Shown here piece after piece: positions 47,857-60,420 of a stretch of DNA of 64,000 nt; positions within the stretch are counted from its first letter, which is position 1, and the number at the start of each line of letters is the position of its first letter. This stretch comes from Siphonodentalium dalli. Its lineage: Eukaryota; Mollusca; Scaphopoda; Gadilida; Siphonodentaliidae. The translations under genes and the position numbers were made by a program. Below the pieces are notes generated by a model, which had not been told where the DNA came from, made no database searches, and was given only the letters and a program-made list of their open reading frames with translations. The stretch lies in NCBI GenBank assembly GCA_032622095.1, contig CP136063.1:204463934-204527933 (forward strand), given 5' to 3'.

Positions 47857-48399
47857 TGGGGCACATTGTGTGAACCGCGAAGCGGTTATCACTAAAATTA
47901 ATGTTTTGATGATTTATTCCCATAAAAAGGCTGAATGTATTCTTATTTATGTTCACAAAATCTGCCGATAATTTGAGACTAGCTCACAGCCTCACGCAGC
48001 ACAATAAGTCAGACCAATATACGATTTCCAACCACTTAGCAACGATAACGTGATCGGTATAAATTATTCTGCTGACTACTTTTAGTGATTATGTCTACAA
48101 TTTGTGACGTCGTGTTCGTGTTATGGTTTTGTGTCATTGTGGTATGAAACGTGTGATCCAATTGACAGTTGACATTCACCGAACAGGATTTAGTGTAACA
48201 CAGATGGGCTATGTCAATAGTTATAGATATTACGTTGCTGCCTTGTTCGTCTCAATGAGATCATCAGACCTCGATCACACGCATACGTCGTCAACCGCCC
48301 ATCAATCGGGCACGGCCGTTACCCTGTTTAACTCATTCTAAACGAAATGACTGATCATGCCTGGATCATGCACGCATCTATACGCGTCGATGCTTGAAT

Positions 48400-48701
48400 A
48401 TTTGATTGGGATCTAATGTCGCTTTCAGCAACTAAGGCCATATCACGACATTGCCAGTTTTAGTGGTGGAGGAAATCCGTACACTAACGACTAATCGAAT
48501 AGTGAATTTCAATGGCCGATAAATTCGTTGACCATGTGCGGCAAACCACCGGCCATCGGCGAGGAGTAGCTGGCAATTCCACCAGATATAGATTTCGAGT
48601 TACAAAGTCCACGATGGAAACATATAGATTTGAATCCTCATCGCCAGCACTGGAGGGCTTGGATTTGTATACCATTAACCGACTGAGCCACCGAGGCCCC
48701 T
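48400..48701 (-). repeat. tRNA-derived SINE, copy 2
   Basis: Same orientation and structure as copy 1, about 85% identical by eye. The tail is only one aatc unit, and the body has small indels. Confidence 0.85.
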
Positions 48702-48998
48702 ATATATACGCGTCAACGTTTTGTCAAAACTATATTCTTTTGACACACTTTCTCGAACGTTTCAAATGATGAACCTTTAACCGATTACATATTGCTATAT
48801 AAGAGACTTCCATCAACCCATCAGCGTTGATACTGAAGTCGGAAGACCATACTGTTACCCACAAACGATATTCATGCCGCGTAATTGATAATAGCCGGTT
48901 TATTATAAGTGTGAAGAAATTTCCTCAGCCATACTTACGCGTGCATTGGAGTGACACATGTTATAGAAGGAGAATTTTTGGCTTTATTACCGTCGCTA
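48702..48998. other. No gene seen
   Basis: No supported feature. Confidence 0.5.
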
Positions 48999-48999
48999 T

Positions 49000-50509
49000 T
49001 TAACTATTTCTATACCAAACACGTATTGAGTAGTTCCCATATATATAGGAAACTAGCAGGTTAGCCCGCCACTGGCGGCATTCGTCTCATGGCTTTGTTT
49101 CAGAAACATGACATTTTTTTAATTTAACCAAATTTCAAGTCGATAGCTCCACCCGTTTCCGAGATCTGGTCTGCGCATGCGCGAAGCTTGCGTCGCACGG
49201 ACTCGGCGATCCGATAAAATTCGTACCCGGGGCAAGATACATTCACATACCAAATTTCAAGTCGATAGGTCCACCCGTTTCCTATATCTCGTCTGCGTAT
49301 GCGCGAAGCTGGCTTCGCAGGGGCTCGGCGACCCTATAAAATTTGTATCCGGGGCAAGATACATTCACATAGCAAATTTCAAGTCGATAGCTCCACCCGT
49401 TTCCGATATAACGCATTCTTTGTTTTTCAATGAGTTAATTCATGGTACCCGTCCTCCCCGTCCTGAACTTCAGAGCGGACAGTCAATTAATCCCGTCGTT
49501 GAAAGTCGAGTTAATTACATTTCGTCCGCATCCGTATTTCGGACGCATGGGGTCAGTCGTTTAGCCACGTCCATTGGAATCCGCTTTCGGGCGCAGGGGG
49601 TCAGTCGTTTAGCCACGTCCATTGCAATAAAGAGCGTTATAACTCCGTATAAGGTCAATATAAAGATCGTTGATGTCTTAACCACGCAGTGCCGTTTTTT
49701 GTGACAGAGATTGGAGAACGGGTGCTCTGAGCTTCTCAAAAACGCGACCACGGTCGTGTCGGTGGGATTTTACACTTACATATCCCGTCGTTGAAAGTCG
49801 AGATAATTGCATTTCGTCCGCATCCGTATTTCGGACGCATGGGGTCAGTCGTTTAGCCACGTCCATTGGAATCCGCTTTCGGGCGCATGAGGTCAGTCGT
49901 TTAGCCACGTCCATTGCAATAAAGAGCGTTGATTGTTAACACCTCCGTATAAGGTCAATATAAAGATCGTTGATGTCTTAACCACGCAGTGCCGTTTTTT
50001 GTGACAGAGACTGGAGAACGGGTGCTCTGAGCTACTGAAAAACGCGACCACGGTCGTGTCGGTGGGATTTTACACTTACATAGGAAGTTTGAGCTCAATC
50101 TGTACACGCTTTTTGTGACAAAGATTGGAGAACTGGTGCTCTGAGCTTCTCAAAAACGCGACCACGGTCGTGTCGGTGGGATTTTACACTTACATAGGAA
50201 GTTTGAGCTCAATCTGTACACGCGTTTTCGATTCTATGAAGTACCCACATACACATATACACACATTATATACGGAAGTCTCAAATTATATAGTAGATGT
50301 TGATAATAATAGGTTTTTTGTTGAACTTTTTATCTGAACATTTTCCACCAATGAGCGGAACATGAATTCTTCAGCACTTGTATTATCTTTTAGCCTGACT
50401 GCCATCTGAAAATTTATACTTATCACCCCTCCAAATGAATAATAGAACAGTTCAATGTATACCTCTATAACTGAATGGGAGAAACCATTTAGTATATAGA
50501 TGGGGTTAA
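49000..50509. mobile_element. MITE A, copy 9, split by Helitron H6
   Basis: The left fragment 49000-49052 (TTAA, ctatttctatacc...cccatatatataggaa) and right fragment 50298-50509 (tgttgataataata...ggggTTAA) join into one A copy. The join, aggaa|tgtt, matches intact family members, so H6 inserted with no duplication or loss. Confidence 0.88.
49053..50297 (-). mobile_element. Helitron-like element H6, full length, 1,245 bp
   Basis: On the minus strand it begins TCTACTATATAATTTGAG after A, and ends with hairpin ccgccagtggcgg and taacctgCTAG before T. The 3' part has two 122-bp units (one perfect NRF1-type site at 49172-49183). The 5' part has 2.5 tandem units (period 292 bp; tcccgtcgtt at 49491 and 49783) containing aataaagagcgtt. 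No Rep/helicase. Confidence 0.88.
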
Positions 50510-50513
50510 AAAT

Positions 50514-50675
50514 AAACTGACAAACTAGGGGCAGGTACCAGCGGAATCCTCCTTTTGGTTGGGAGACCAATAAAGTTGAATAAACTCGTGCGTATCAGGT
50601 CTCGAACCAGCTTCGCCAATGTTGGACCGCTATAATGCCTTTAATGTACCTCACTGGCTTAACTACCTAGGGTCC
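50514..50675 (-). repeat. Possible tRNA-related SINE remnant
   Basis: The minus strand has a B-box match, ggttcgagacc, near 50600, and a weak A-box-like agttaagccagtgagg upstream. Tail and duplication are not seen. Confidence 0.35.
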
Positions 50676-51240
50676 ATCTACAAATTAAATTGACATAGTT
50701 GAACACTCACCTTATAAGGTACGGTCCCCGTTTGGTTGATGCGTCACAATTTTAACCAAGATACATGTCGACAATACAACAAGATGACGAACTTGCTTGT
50801 AAATTTGAAGCTACACGTATCACATAACTTCAACTATCCATATCAAAGTAACCGTTCCAATTGTATTATTATCGATTTGGAAATTCAACACAACAACATT
50901 CCAGCAAAATAAAACCAAAAATTATTCCAAACTAACGAATTAAGCTACGAAAACAGCAATGTTGCTGTGTTTTACAAGAACTCAAATAGACCGCGGTAAC
51001 AGCGGTGAATATTAATACACTGATTACCTTGACAGTCGGAGGCCGAATGAGAGAGCCTTCGATCATCGATCGGTAGCTTCTCTGGGCAGAAGACAGAGGT
51101 TCTCGTTCGTGACGTGAATAGCGTGTGTAACGCGAATGTGGCGCACGCGCGTATTCGCTGCATGGTTACCCGGTGACAAAATGGCTGGTTTGTCGTTAAA
51201 TTGAATGCTATGACAATTGCCCTTGCGTGGGTACTTAGAG
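50676..51240. other. No gene seen
   Basis: No supported feature. Confidence 0.5.
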
Positions 51241-51590
51241 ATGATTATCGTGCGGGCTGTGATATTAATTTCATCATGAGTTTATGATTAGGGCTATACT
51301 TGCTGACGTATATAGTTTATTGTATACGTTGGCGTCCAATAATGATGTGACACAATATAAACGTTGCTCCTCCAAGCACAGCATGTTGTTGTACTTTGCA
51401 AGGACAATTTGACAATAGTGATTATCGAACGGGAGTGTGATATTAATTCCATCATGATATTATGATTAGCGCTATATTTGCTGACGTAGATTATTGTATC
51501 GGCTGGCGCCCAATACTTATGTGACACAATCTAAACGTTGCTCCTCCAAGCATAGCATTTTGTAGTACTTTGCATGGATTATTTGAGAAT
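51241..51590. repeat. 178-bp satellite, two units
   Basis: gtgatattaattt/ccatcatga at 51259 and 51437 are exactly 178 bp apart. Units share 'gctgacgta', 'ggcgtccaata', 'cgttgctcctccaagca' and 'gtagtactttgcatgg'. Confidence 0.85.
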
Positions 51591-53619
51591 TGTTATTATT
51601 TAAAACCCACCGGCGTTTTAACCCTTTGTCCCGACACGGTTCTTATCTGGCAGAATGCTCAAGCTTTCTGATCACATGAGTGTTATTTTAACGTACACGG
51701 CCATTCGTTTAAGAACACCCGTGGGCATTCTTTAAGAATACCCGTGGGTATTCTTTAAGAATACGCAAGGTATTATTTGATGCTATATACTCCCGTCGCG
51801 AGTCGAGAAAATAGAATAAAACTCTCCATAAAACGACTGTCGTAACAGGGACTCGGGCGTTGATATAGGGGTGTGGTAATTAGTAAATAGGTGGGATTTG
51901 TTGGGTTTTAGAAAACTTTCATTCATTCAGTCAAAACTTTCGACGGGAATTTTCCAATCTTAGTGTCAGTTTGGACATTTTCAACACTTGGAAATCTTGA
52001 GGCCAGTCAAATTAAAAGTTTTAAATGTTCTCCCACCTCACTGATCACTGGCCAGTCAATTACAAATTACAAATAAAACAAACAGACAAACAAAATTAGA
52101 TCGCAGCCTGTGGTTAGACCTGTATATATTCTAGGACTACAGATTTCAGTCAGGTTCGGATTTAAAAAATGTTCAAAGCAAAAAACAAATGGAGGCGTGA
52201 ATTTTCATGGAGTTAGACTTTTATAGATGCTAGGATTTTGCAGTGTTCAGGCCCATATTTCAAATTGTTTCAAGATTCCTCCCCACAATACATGTAGGTA
52301 CAGTTTGGAAATTCCAAGCCATGGGGTGGAAAGCAAATGTAATTACGCGACATTGCGAGTTCGGCCTGGTAAAAGGGGCGGGATGCAGCTGGAAAATCCA
52401 CGGAGACCTCCAGCCACGTCGCTGACGACTAATCAACTATATATTAATCGATATATATATATAGCACTATTTACGCGAGTTTATGCTGTTTCAAAGAAAA
52501 ATAACACAGGTTATACATTTGTCCACTGACCATTTGTTAACTTTTGGGGATGATACTTAGAGGTATATATGTAAGGTCATCGTGGTGGGTGAAAAGTTGG
52601 GAATCATGATACACGATGGGACTGAGCAGAATTTGCCAACCACGGGGGATGGCGCATGTCGGGTTAGAATTGTCCAATAACTGGAAATATTAGGATACCA
52701 TTCAGTTTGAAACATCTAACATGAAGGGGATGGCTGTGCGAAATTAAATTGTCATACTGATCTGAGCTACGTCTAGTCACGTCCCTGTGTATAAGCTAAA
52801 GTCAAAGGATGGTACTTATAGAATTCAAGCTCGTAAGTGTCTTTCAGATACTAATTGGAAATTCAAGAAACCCCATACGATTAGACACTATAACACTACT
52901 ATTTTTTACGAATTCTACACAAGACAATAATGAGAAAGAATCAGTAAACACATTTACGCATGCTTCTTGTGTGCTTTCGACTTCTGAATAATGATGCAGT
53001 TTTACCAGGTTTCGTGTTGTTCAATGGCAGAATATTTAAAAACAAAAATCACATTGTATAAAGAGCGTTTTACTTCATTACCAACCAACTATGAAAATTT
53101 AAGAGCATTTTCGAATATAAGCTATTTATGCTCACTCTGATCACATTATTTTGCATACGTCCACCGTCGATTGCCATTATGTTTTATGTTTTATTGCCTG
53201 GTAAATGTCTTATGGAATTGTAACTTATATGATGACAAATTGATGTCGAATTGGATGGGGTATCTTTAAATAAAGAAAGAAAAAATAAACCAATAAAATT
53301 GGATATAAATATATATATATATATATGGCTCACACCAGCCGAATCCACAGCGCAGCGGCAAAGTTCGGAGGAAACGTCCCTCAACTGGCGAGTCTGGATT
53401 CGAATTAAATAATAATTGAAACGTGTTACTTTTTGCCGTGGACAATAGCTTTCCGTGCTGAACTGTGGGCGTATTCTCGGCTAATCAAAACAGAGATGTA
53501 GGCCAGATCAATTGGATCGTTGGCTCCAATGACAGTTCGGTGGGTGGGTTTTAAGTTAAGCGCCTCGTCTATTCTTTTACCGAATACCATCTGCTTCGAA
53601 TATTATCCATTACCGAACG
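51591..53619. other. About 2 kb with no gene seen
   Basis: Contains a perfect 22-bp palindrome centred on ccgtggg near 51741, with imperfect neighbours. Otherwise degenerate non-coding sequence. An aaagagcgttt motif is at 53060. Confidence 0.45.
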
Positions 53620-53935
53620 GGAGGTGTGATATTAATTCCATCATGATTTTATGATTAGCGCTATATATTTGCTGTCGTATGTTATTGCATAGATTGGCGT
53701 CCAATACTGAGGTGATACAATCTATGATTGTCGAATGTAGGAGTGTGATATTAATTTCATCATGATATCACGATGTCATGATCTTCATGATATTATTAGC
53801 GCTATTATATAGTCTATATTTAGGATCGTTGGTTATTGCATGGGTTGGCGTCCAATACTGAGGTGACAATTTCGAAACGTTGCTCCTCTATGAGAACAGC
53901 ATTGTGTAGTACCTTGCATGGTCATTTAAGATAAT
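53620..53935. repeat. 178-bp satellite, two further diverged units
   Basis: gtgatattaattccatcatg near 53627 and gtgatattaatttcatcatg near 53737. The second has an expanded catgat palindrome. About 2 kb from the first pair. Confidence 0.75.
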
Positions 53936-54365
53936 AAAAGATCGCATACACCATGTCCCCCGAAACGAGGTGGCAGTCGAAAAGGGGCGCGCATAACTCC
54001 GTTGAAAAATTATCGGACAGTGACCATAATCAAACTTCGCCTGCATGCGTCTTCTCGGTGAATATTGTTGAATATTGCTGAAATTATCATCCGGACAACG
54101 CAAAAACTGAGATTGCTATGTAACAAAGGGGCATAACTCCGTCAACCATCATCGCGGACCATGACTAAAATCTAACTTGCCCTGGTCTTCTCAAGCAAGA
54201 ACCACGCACCAAATATTAAGACATTTCTTTTGAATATTGTACAACTTATCATCCGGACAAAACAAACACTGCAATTTCTAAGGGAAAAAAAGAAGCATAT
54301 CTCCATAACATAAAAAATCATGACCGAAATCGAACTTTCTTTGGTTTGCACCAATAACATAATTT
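53936..54365. repeat. Diverged tandem repeat, about 130-bp unit
   Basis: Three degenerate units with gcataactccgt, 'accatgac..aaatc', 'tggtcttctc' and 'ttatcatccggacaa'. Non-coding. Confidence 0.65.
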
Positions 54366-54382
54366 AAAGACAAAGACATTCA

Positions 54383-54545
54383 GCCAATTAATGTGGCTCT
54401 ACCATACAGCCATCACTAGTCTTATCAAGCATCGGCCAATTAATGTGGCTCTACCATACAGCCATCACTAGTCTTATCAAGCCTCGGCCAATTAATGTGA
54501 CTCTACCATACAGCCATCACTAGTCTTATCAAGCTTCGGACAACT
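54383..54545. repeat. 52-bp minisatellite, three copies
   Basis: Unit gccaattaatgtggctct... at 54383, 54435 and 54487, with one or two changes per unit. Confidence 0.93.
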
Positions 54546-54596
54546 AATCTCAAATGGCCGATTGAATAGAATTTTATTTCATTGTAAGCGTTGTGC

Positions 54597-55187
54597 TTAA
54601 AGGGGTACTGTACGCCATTTTCAATAAATTTCCGATGATAACAACGATCTATTATCGATAATATATAGAAACATAAGTAATTTGAGTCGAAGATGTATTC
54701 TGTAAACGCTCAGGTTAATAGGCTATCTCAAAATTTAATAATTTAAAAGTTAATAATTTAATATAAATTGAATTTATGGCTGGAGCCATAAAATGGCGTA
54801 AATTAAAATACGAATTTCCGTGTACCAGACGTAATCAAATTATAATTGAGGGATACTGGATTAGTAAACCCATTGCACACACGATTGTTTGAAACATTAT
54901 GCTGATACGGGGAGAAAACTCAAGCCACTCACTGACTAGTGACGATAAATGAGTATATGGGACTAGTATGCATATATAATAAAACTTTTATGTGACACAT
55001 TTGGTTGAAATCTGTACAAAAATTACTCGACAACAACAATTTGTATTTTTGCATTCCGGTATATTTGCCATCCGTAACACTACTTCCTACTCAACAGACT
55101 TTCAAATAATGGAAAAATTGTTACCTTATTCTCCGACTCAGAGACTACAGAAACCAACAACAATATTTGGGTACAGTATCCCTTTAA
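54597..55187. mobile_element. TTAA-flanked MITE C
   Basis: TTAA at 54597-54600 and 55184-55187. Terminal repeats aggggtactgtacg and, inverted, agggatactgtacc. No transposase; a 141-codon frame (54992-55417) runs out of the element and is not considered a gene. Confidence 0.8.
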
Positions 55188-56355
55188 TCTATAGTAGAGC
55201 GTGTAATGTGAATATCTCACTGCACACGGTTATTCATGCATTGTCGTGTTCAATAACCATTTTAACCTTAATCGTCGTCGTTAATTTTGGGAAACAATTT
55301 TTTGGCAAAAATCCATTTTACGACTACATATCGATAACCGTAGTTGTAAATCTATCCGTGAGTTGCGAACCCTCTCCATTGATAGTCTTTGGGGAGCGTG
55401 ACCACGTCAACAGTTAGAACCTATCTTTCAACATTTGTCAATCAAATACTTATTAATAGATATAACCTACCAATCAGCGGCTAGCCGTAGTTTCTTGCGT
55501 TGAAAATTGGTGTCACCTTTGTGCACATTAATTTTGTATATCTATGAATATTTCAATTGTTACAGTGGCTGTTTTCAAACATTTTGGTTGTCAAATCATA
55601 ATTAACTGAACTTTAAATACGAGAACAAGGTATGTTGCAGTGTGTGCTTCAAACGAAAACAATGCATGTTGCTGTGTGTGCTCCAGCATATGCACAAAGC
55701 ATCACAAGTTTGGAGTTTGGGATGATACCCGGGAAGATTTGAAAGGGCCGTCGGCCATCTCCTACAACCTACTTTTGAATGCCATGATTCCGCTGAAGAA
55801 CGTTTGTATAGTTTGTGAGATTAATATATGCTCATGCACAGTAGCCGTTTGCCTGCTGTGTATAAGGTGGATGTCACCAAAGCAGGAAGCAAAGCCCCAC
55901 CCCCATTCCGAACCCGGACCGGCGGAGAAGACTTACCTTGATTTCTCTGTGTGGGTTTTATGTGTTGATATGCATATATATTGTTTTGAGTTGTGAATAG
56001 CTATACATGTACATATTGTCCTATTTAGTGCTTGCATGGACTCCAGTTGCCTCAGTCTGTTGTATTCCGGGCTTGTACTACGGGCTCAACTCTAGGAAGA
56101 GGGTGCAATGCCGACCGGTTGACTTAAGGTCGGTTGGGGTTCCTCAACTCTGGATGGTGCAATGCCCGCCTTCTATGCACAAAGCTGTAAAAAATAATTA
56201 ATATATACTTGAACAGACGATTGCGTCCATAGCAACTGCTAAGCTCCGCCCACAGTGGCTGGCTGTGGATTCATCCATTATTCGCCATTCCAAAAACAAA
56301 AACTACATCGTTTTCAGTAAGACGTTATCGTACCTACACTGCAAATATTGTGGGG
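55188..56355. other. No gene established
   Basis: A 118-codon Cys-rich frame (55640-55996) and a 64-codon frame (56007-56201) have no motif I recognise. They may be remnants of a decayed element. Confidence 0.4.
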
Positions 56356-56945
56356 AACCAGATAAGCTTAGTTGGTTCTACAAACTGTCCCGCTGGCGGA
56401 ACCAACAGAGTTGGTTCTATACAGTCGAAGAATCAATTGGTTCTTTACCCATTTATTGAATAACCAAACAAAGAACCAATTGGTTCTTGGTTGACGAAGA
56501 ACCAAATGGTTTGACGAAGAACCAAATAAGAAATAGTTTTGACATCACCGAAGAACCAAAATTGTTACCAAGAACCAAAATTTTGGTTCTACAACTGTGT
56601 TACAATTACTACAATTACCAAACAGTGGCAGAACCAACTAAGCAATTTGGTTTTTCCCAAGAACCAGTTGGTTCCAAATAAATTTTCTTGGTTTTTCACG
56701 AAGAACCAAATAATTTTGATCAATTGTCTTGGTTCTTCGCGAAAAACCTAATTATCCGGGGCAATTCCAAGAACCAAAAATCCCAATTTGGTTCTCCGCG
56801 AAGAACCCATCTGGTTCTTCGGGCTCACGGAGAACCAAATCTGAACCTAACGAAGAGCCGATTTGGTTCTTCGCGAAGAACCAGATCGGTTTTCCGCCAA
56901 GAACCTATTTGGTTATTCGCAGAGAACCGATTTCCTTTTCCGTAA
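56356..56945. repeat. GAACCAA/TTGGTTC dyad array
   Basis: About 590 bp dense in agaaccaa and ttggttct, often as palindromes such as ggttcttcgcgaagaacc. Spacing is irregular. Several frames stay open through it (EEPN and KNQ-rich), but this is composition, not a gene. Confidence 0.85.
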
Positions 56946-57362
56946 GGGACAAATGCAAATTGATGCATATCTAAAAAAAAATCCCTCCTCTAAAGCTAGT
57001 AAACAATTCGGAAACAAAACGAGTCAATCATTTTATGGTACCGATGTGCAATGTCACAAACTTAGAGGTGTAGGAAACCGACCACTCTCAATGTTTCCTA
57101 AGTCGAGGTGACTGTTCTCGAACTGTTCAAATAATGGTGTGAAATATCGATTGCAAAAGTTACGAAACCGATAAAAAAAAGTATAAGTATGCCAATAAAT
57201 ATATAATAAATATGATTAAATTCCTCACATAATTTACTTCTTTCGGGTATAAATTGAATTGTTATAAAAAATATATCAAGAAAGATATTTGAAAAAAACT
57301 AGGGACAAGAGGTACGTCTGAAGAATTCAAATTGGACAAACGGAATTTTTACAACTAAACTG
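56946..57362. other. No gene seen
   Basis: AT-rich non-coding sequence. Confidence 0.5.
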
Positions 57363-57622
57363 CAATCATCATCGTCGTCGTAGTCATCATCATCATCATC
57401 CTCATCGTCGTCATAGTCATCACCATCATCACCATCGCTGTCGTCGTAGTTATCAACATTTTCATAGCTGTCGTAGTCATCATCATCATCGTTGCCGTCG
57501 TCGTCGTCGTCATCATCGCCATCGTTGTCGTCGTCGTCATCATTATCAACGCTGTCGTCGTCGTGATCATCATCATCATTGTTGTCTTCGTCGTGGTCAT
57601 CATCATTGCTGTCGTCGTCAAA
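57363..57622. repeat. CATCATCGTCGT microsatellite
   Basis: About 260 bp of mixed cat/cgt triplets. The open Met/Thr-rich frame on the minus strand is a repeat artefact. Confidence 0.9.
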
Positions 57623-59758
57623 GTAATAAATAGATGATTTTGTTCACGATAACGACGAAAACGAGGACGGCTTTAATGCGTGCGGATGGTGAAGGTGATA
57701 GCGATGATGGTGACGACGACAACAACTATATATACGACAACTTCGACGGTGATCGTAAATGACGAATCTCAGATTGTTGACAGAAGCGTTAACTGACCAA
57801 TCGCGCTACGGCAAACGAAGTTCAAGGCCAACCCCTTCCTATACAAAAGAGCTTCCCGATGATGCATTTACGCTCGTTTTAAAACGTTGTTTAACACGAT
57901 AATATAACTCCTTTCCGAGATTTTAAAGATGCCTATGTGCGGATATGCATCTTGTAATAGTACATAATAATGCATACCGTACTACATAAGTACTCACAAT
58001 AACGGTTAACATATATCTCGCAACCGAGTGTGCGCAACAATAATCAAGTGGATATTTCGGAGAGAATAAAGAAAAAAGAAAGAAAAACACGAAACAAAAG
58101 ACAAAGACTGAAAAACACATGCACTGCATATGTCCTAAGCGACAGACAGGAAGATGGAATGTTGCACATTGAACGAGGCTGGTGACCACTTGCGTGTGAG
58201 CTATACTGTCCATTTAGTCTATTTGAGAGAGGATATCATCTTCATTGAAGAAGACCTAAGTTCACAAGTTTGGATAACTTGAGAAGAAAGGCTGTCGTCT
58301 ATAGAATGAATTCATCCCACACACCAAGGAACTGGTCTGGGTCGATAATCGATAGTCCGCCTAAGATAATGTGAGTAGGTCGGCATCTTGCAAAGAGTCC
58401 AAGAACATGAACATATCAGTACCAAAGATATTTATGATAATCATCAAATATCTATACCATACACTGTTAGAAATTACTGTCGGTTCGACGGTTTCGGGCC
58501 GTCATAATCGACGGTCCCATACCGTTTCATCAGTTTGACAGTGTTTTACCGTTATTGTATGTGCCCATGAAAATTGTATAAATTAAATATTTTCGTGATT
58601 CAAAGTCATGCCGTCAAAATACAATAGTATATTTATCGGCGACCATATTATATACGGCAATGACTCCATACAGTATGACTGAATCTTACTCTGCTGGTAT
58701 ATAATATGTAAATAATATCGGCATTCATTCTGTGTTAATCGGGTCGGTACATATATTGATGAGTATGTAATTCTCATTCCGGGGTTTATCACTAAGATCA
58801 TTTTTTCGCCATTTTTATTTGGCGTTGCATATTTAATCGCAAATTATTGTTTTTTGGGGAAACTGTTACCTTTTCCATTGTGGACAGTTGTTAAGACGGT
58901 CTGATTTCGGTTCCTTTGATAACCGGACAAGTTTCAATTCTGCGAAAATCGGCTTAATCATTGACAATTTCAACTAAATTAGAGAGCAGAGATTCATGTC
59001 AAACGATTCATGGCACGATCGGGGGTCTGACTTCATTCGACAGTGATGATGTTGAAATTGACAGTGCTGTGACTTAGTATCAAAACACTGGCCCATTTAC
59101 TGACACAAGAGGATACGGGTACAATTAACACAAGCTTCGATGTCAACCAATAGCGACAATAATAACAACAACGACTCAACGAGCAGCTATTACTATGAGA
59201 ATGTTGACAATCCAGTTGACAGTGTTCTGAATCTGATTGCTTTAAAGCACATGTATGTACATTTACAAGAGAGGATATGCATGTACATGTACTGTATGCA
59301 CCAGTGTAATTCACAAGAGCTTCAGTGTCAACAAAAACACCGTAAACAATGAACTGACGCCGCGCAGTGACGGATGATCACATATATACAATTCCAACTT
59401 TACAATTACACGGACCAATTCAGCATGTGTTCATCAATTTTCATTGAAACGTGTGGATATGAGACATTGTCATCATTCGCCATGTTATCGTCAAGTTATC
59501 GTCAAGTTATTACGACAATTTACTGGGAGTACACTATTGGTTGGATGTTCTTATCAAACTATCTTTGGCTGACTCACTGATATTGATACTAACTAAGTGG
59601 TTGTGATACCAATATACAGTTTGATGCATCATGCTTTAAAATTTCATGGAAAATGTGGACTACAGGAGAGAGAACATTGTCGCCAAGTCATTGCGCACAG
59701 TTATTATGGGATCTGCTGTTGTCTTGGAGGTTCCAATCCCAACTAGCTGTTATTGATA
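57623..59758. other. About 2.1 kb with no gene seen
   Basis: Short frames only, none with domains. A few tandem phrases ('gttatcgtcaa' near 59485). Confidence 0.5.
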
Positions 59759-59760
59759 TA

Positions 59761-60231
59761 CAGTACCAGTCAAAAGAAGTGGTATGTTAAGCGATCTATT
59801 TTCGCGCCCAATATCGCAATAATATTGCAAGTGGAAACGATTATTAGCATGTCGCTTGTGATATTATTGCAATATTTTGCGCTTAATATCTCAATATTAT
59901 GACATTTAAATCATATTATTGCTTCTTCTATATTGTTTATTGTATAAATAGAGACAATGTTTTAGATATGTATATAATTATAGTTGTAAATGCTATATGT
60001 ACACTATATGTACACTATACGCACAGTATTTATCTAATATAAATATAACACTATCGGGTTTGTATGAAATTTAGCGCGCTTCGTATCGCAAAATTTTGCG
60101 TTCAATATTGCAATAATAAGCGTGACAGATTTTGGAAGTGTGCTATAATCACGCCTTTTTATAAATTAAGCACGCTCAATATATCGCAATAAAGGTGCGC
60201 CTAAAAATACCACTTCTTCTGACTGGTACTC
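59761..60231. mobile_element. Tc1/mariner-type MITE, 471 bp
   Basis: Flanked by TA (59759-59760 and 60232-60233). Terminal repeats cagtaccagtcaaaagaag and, inverted, gagtaccagtcagaagaag; the agtaccagtca pattern is typical of Tc1/mariner ends. The interior has repeated 'atatcgcaata' and no transposase. Confidence 0.85.
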
Positions 60232-60420
60232 TATTGTCATGATGTACGGATTCACCTGTTAAAACAAAAACTGTGTTTACAAGTGACTGGACAATTTCAC
60301 GTGAACTTGGTTCGCATGGTTCGTGAATGGTCCTGTGGTTGGTCGCACGGATGTGGGCGCTGTGATTATCCAGAACAGACTGTGATATTTGTGCACAGGG
60401 ACTGATAATAATCGGTGGAG

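Noticed and set aside
54992-55417. 141-codon ORF with a hydrophobic stretch
   Set aside because: It starts inside TTAA MITE C and runs through its right end, so it is not a conserved unit.
56487-57111. Asn/Glu/Pro-rich frames in the GAACCAA array
   Set aside because: Open because of biased repeat composition; no start context or domain.
57355-57621. 88-codon Met/Thr-rich open frame
   Set aside because: It is a translation of the CATCATCGTCGT microsatellite; triplet repeats stay open in most frames.
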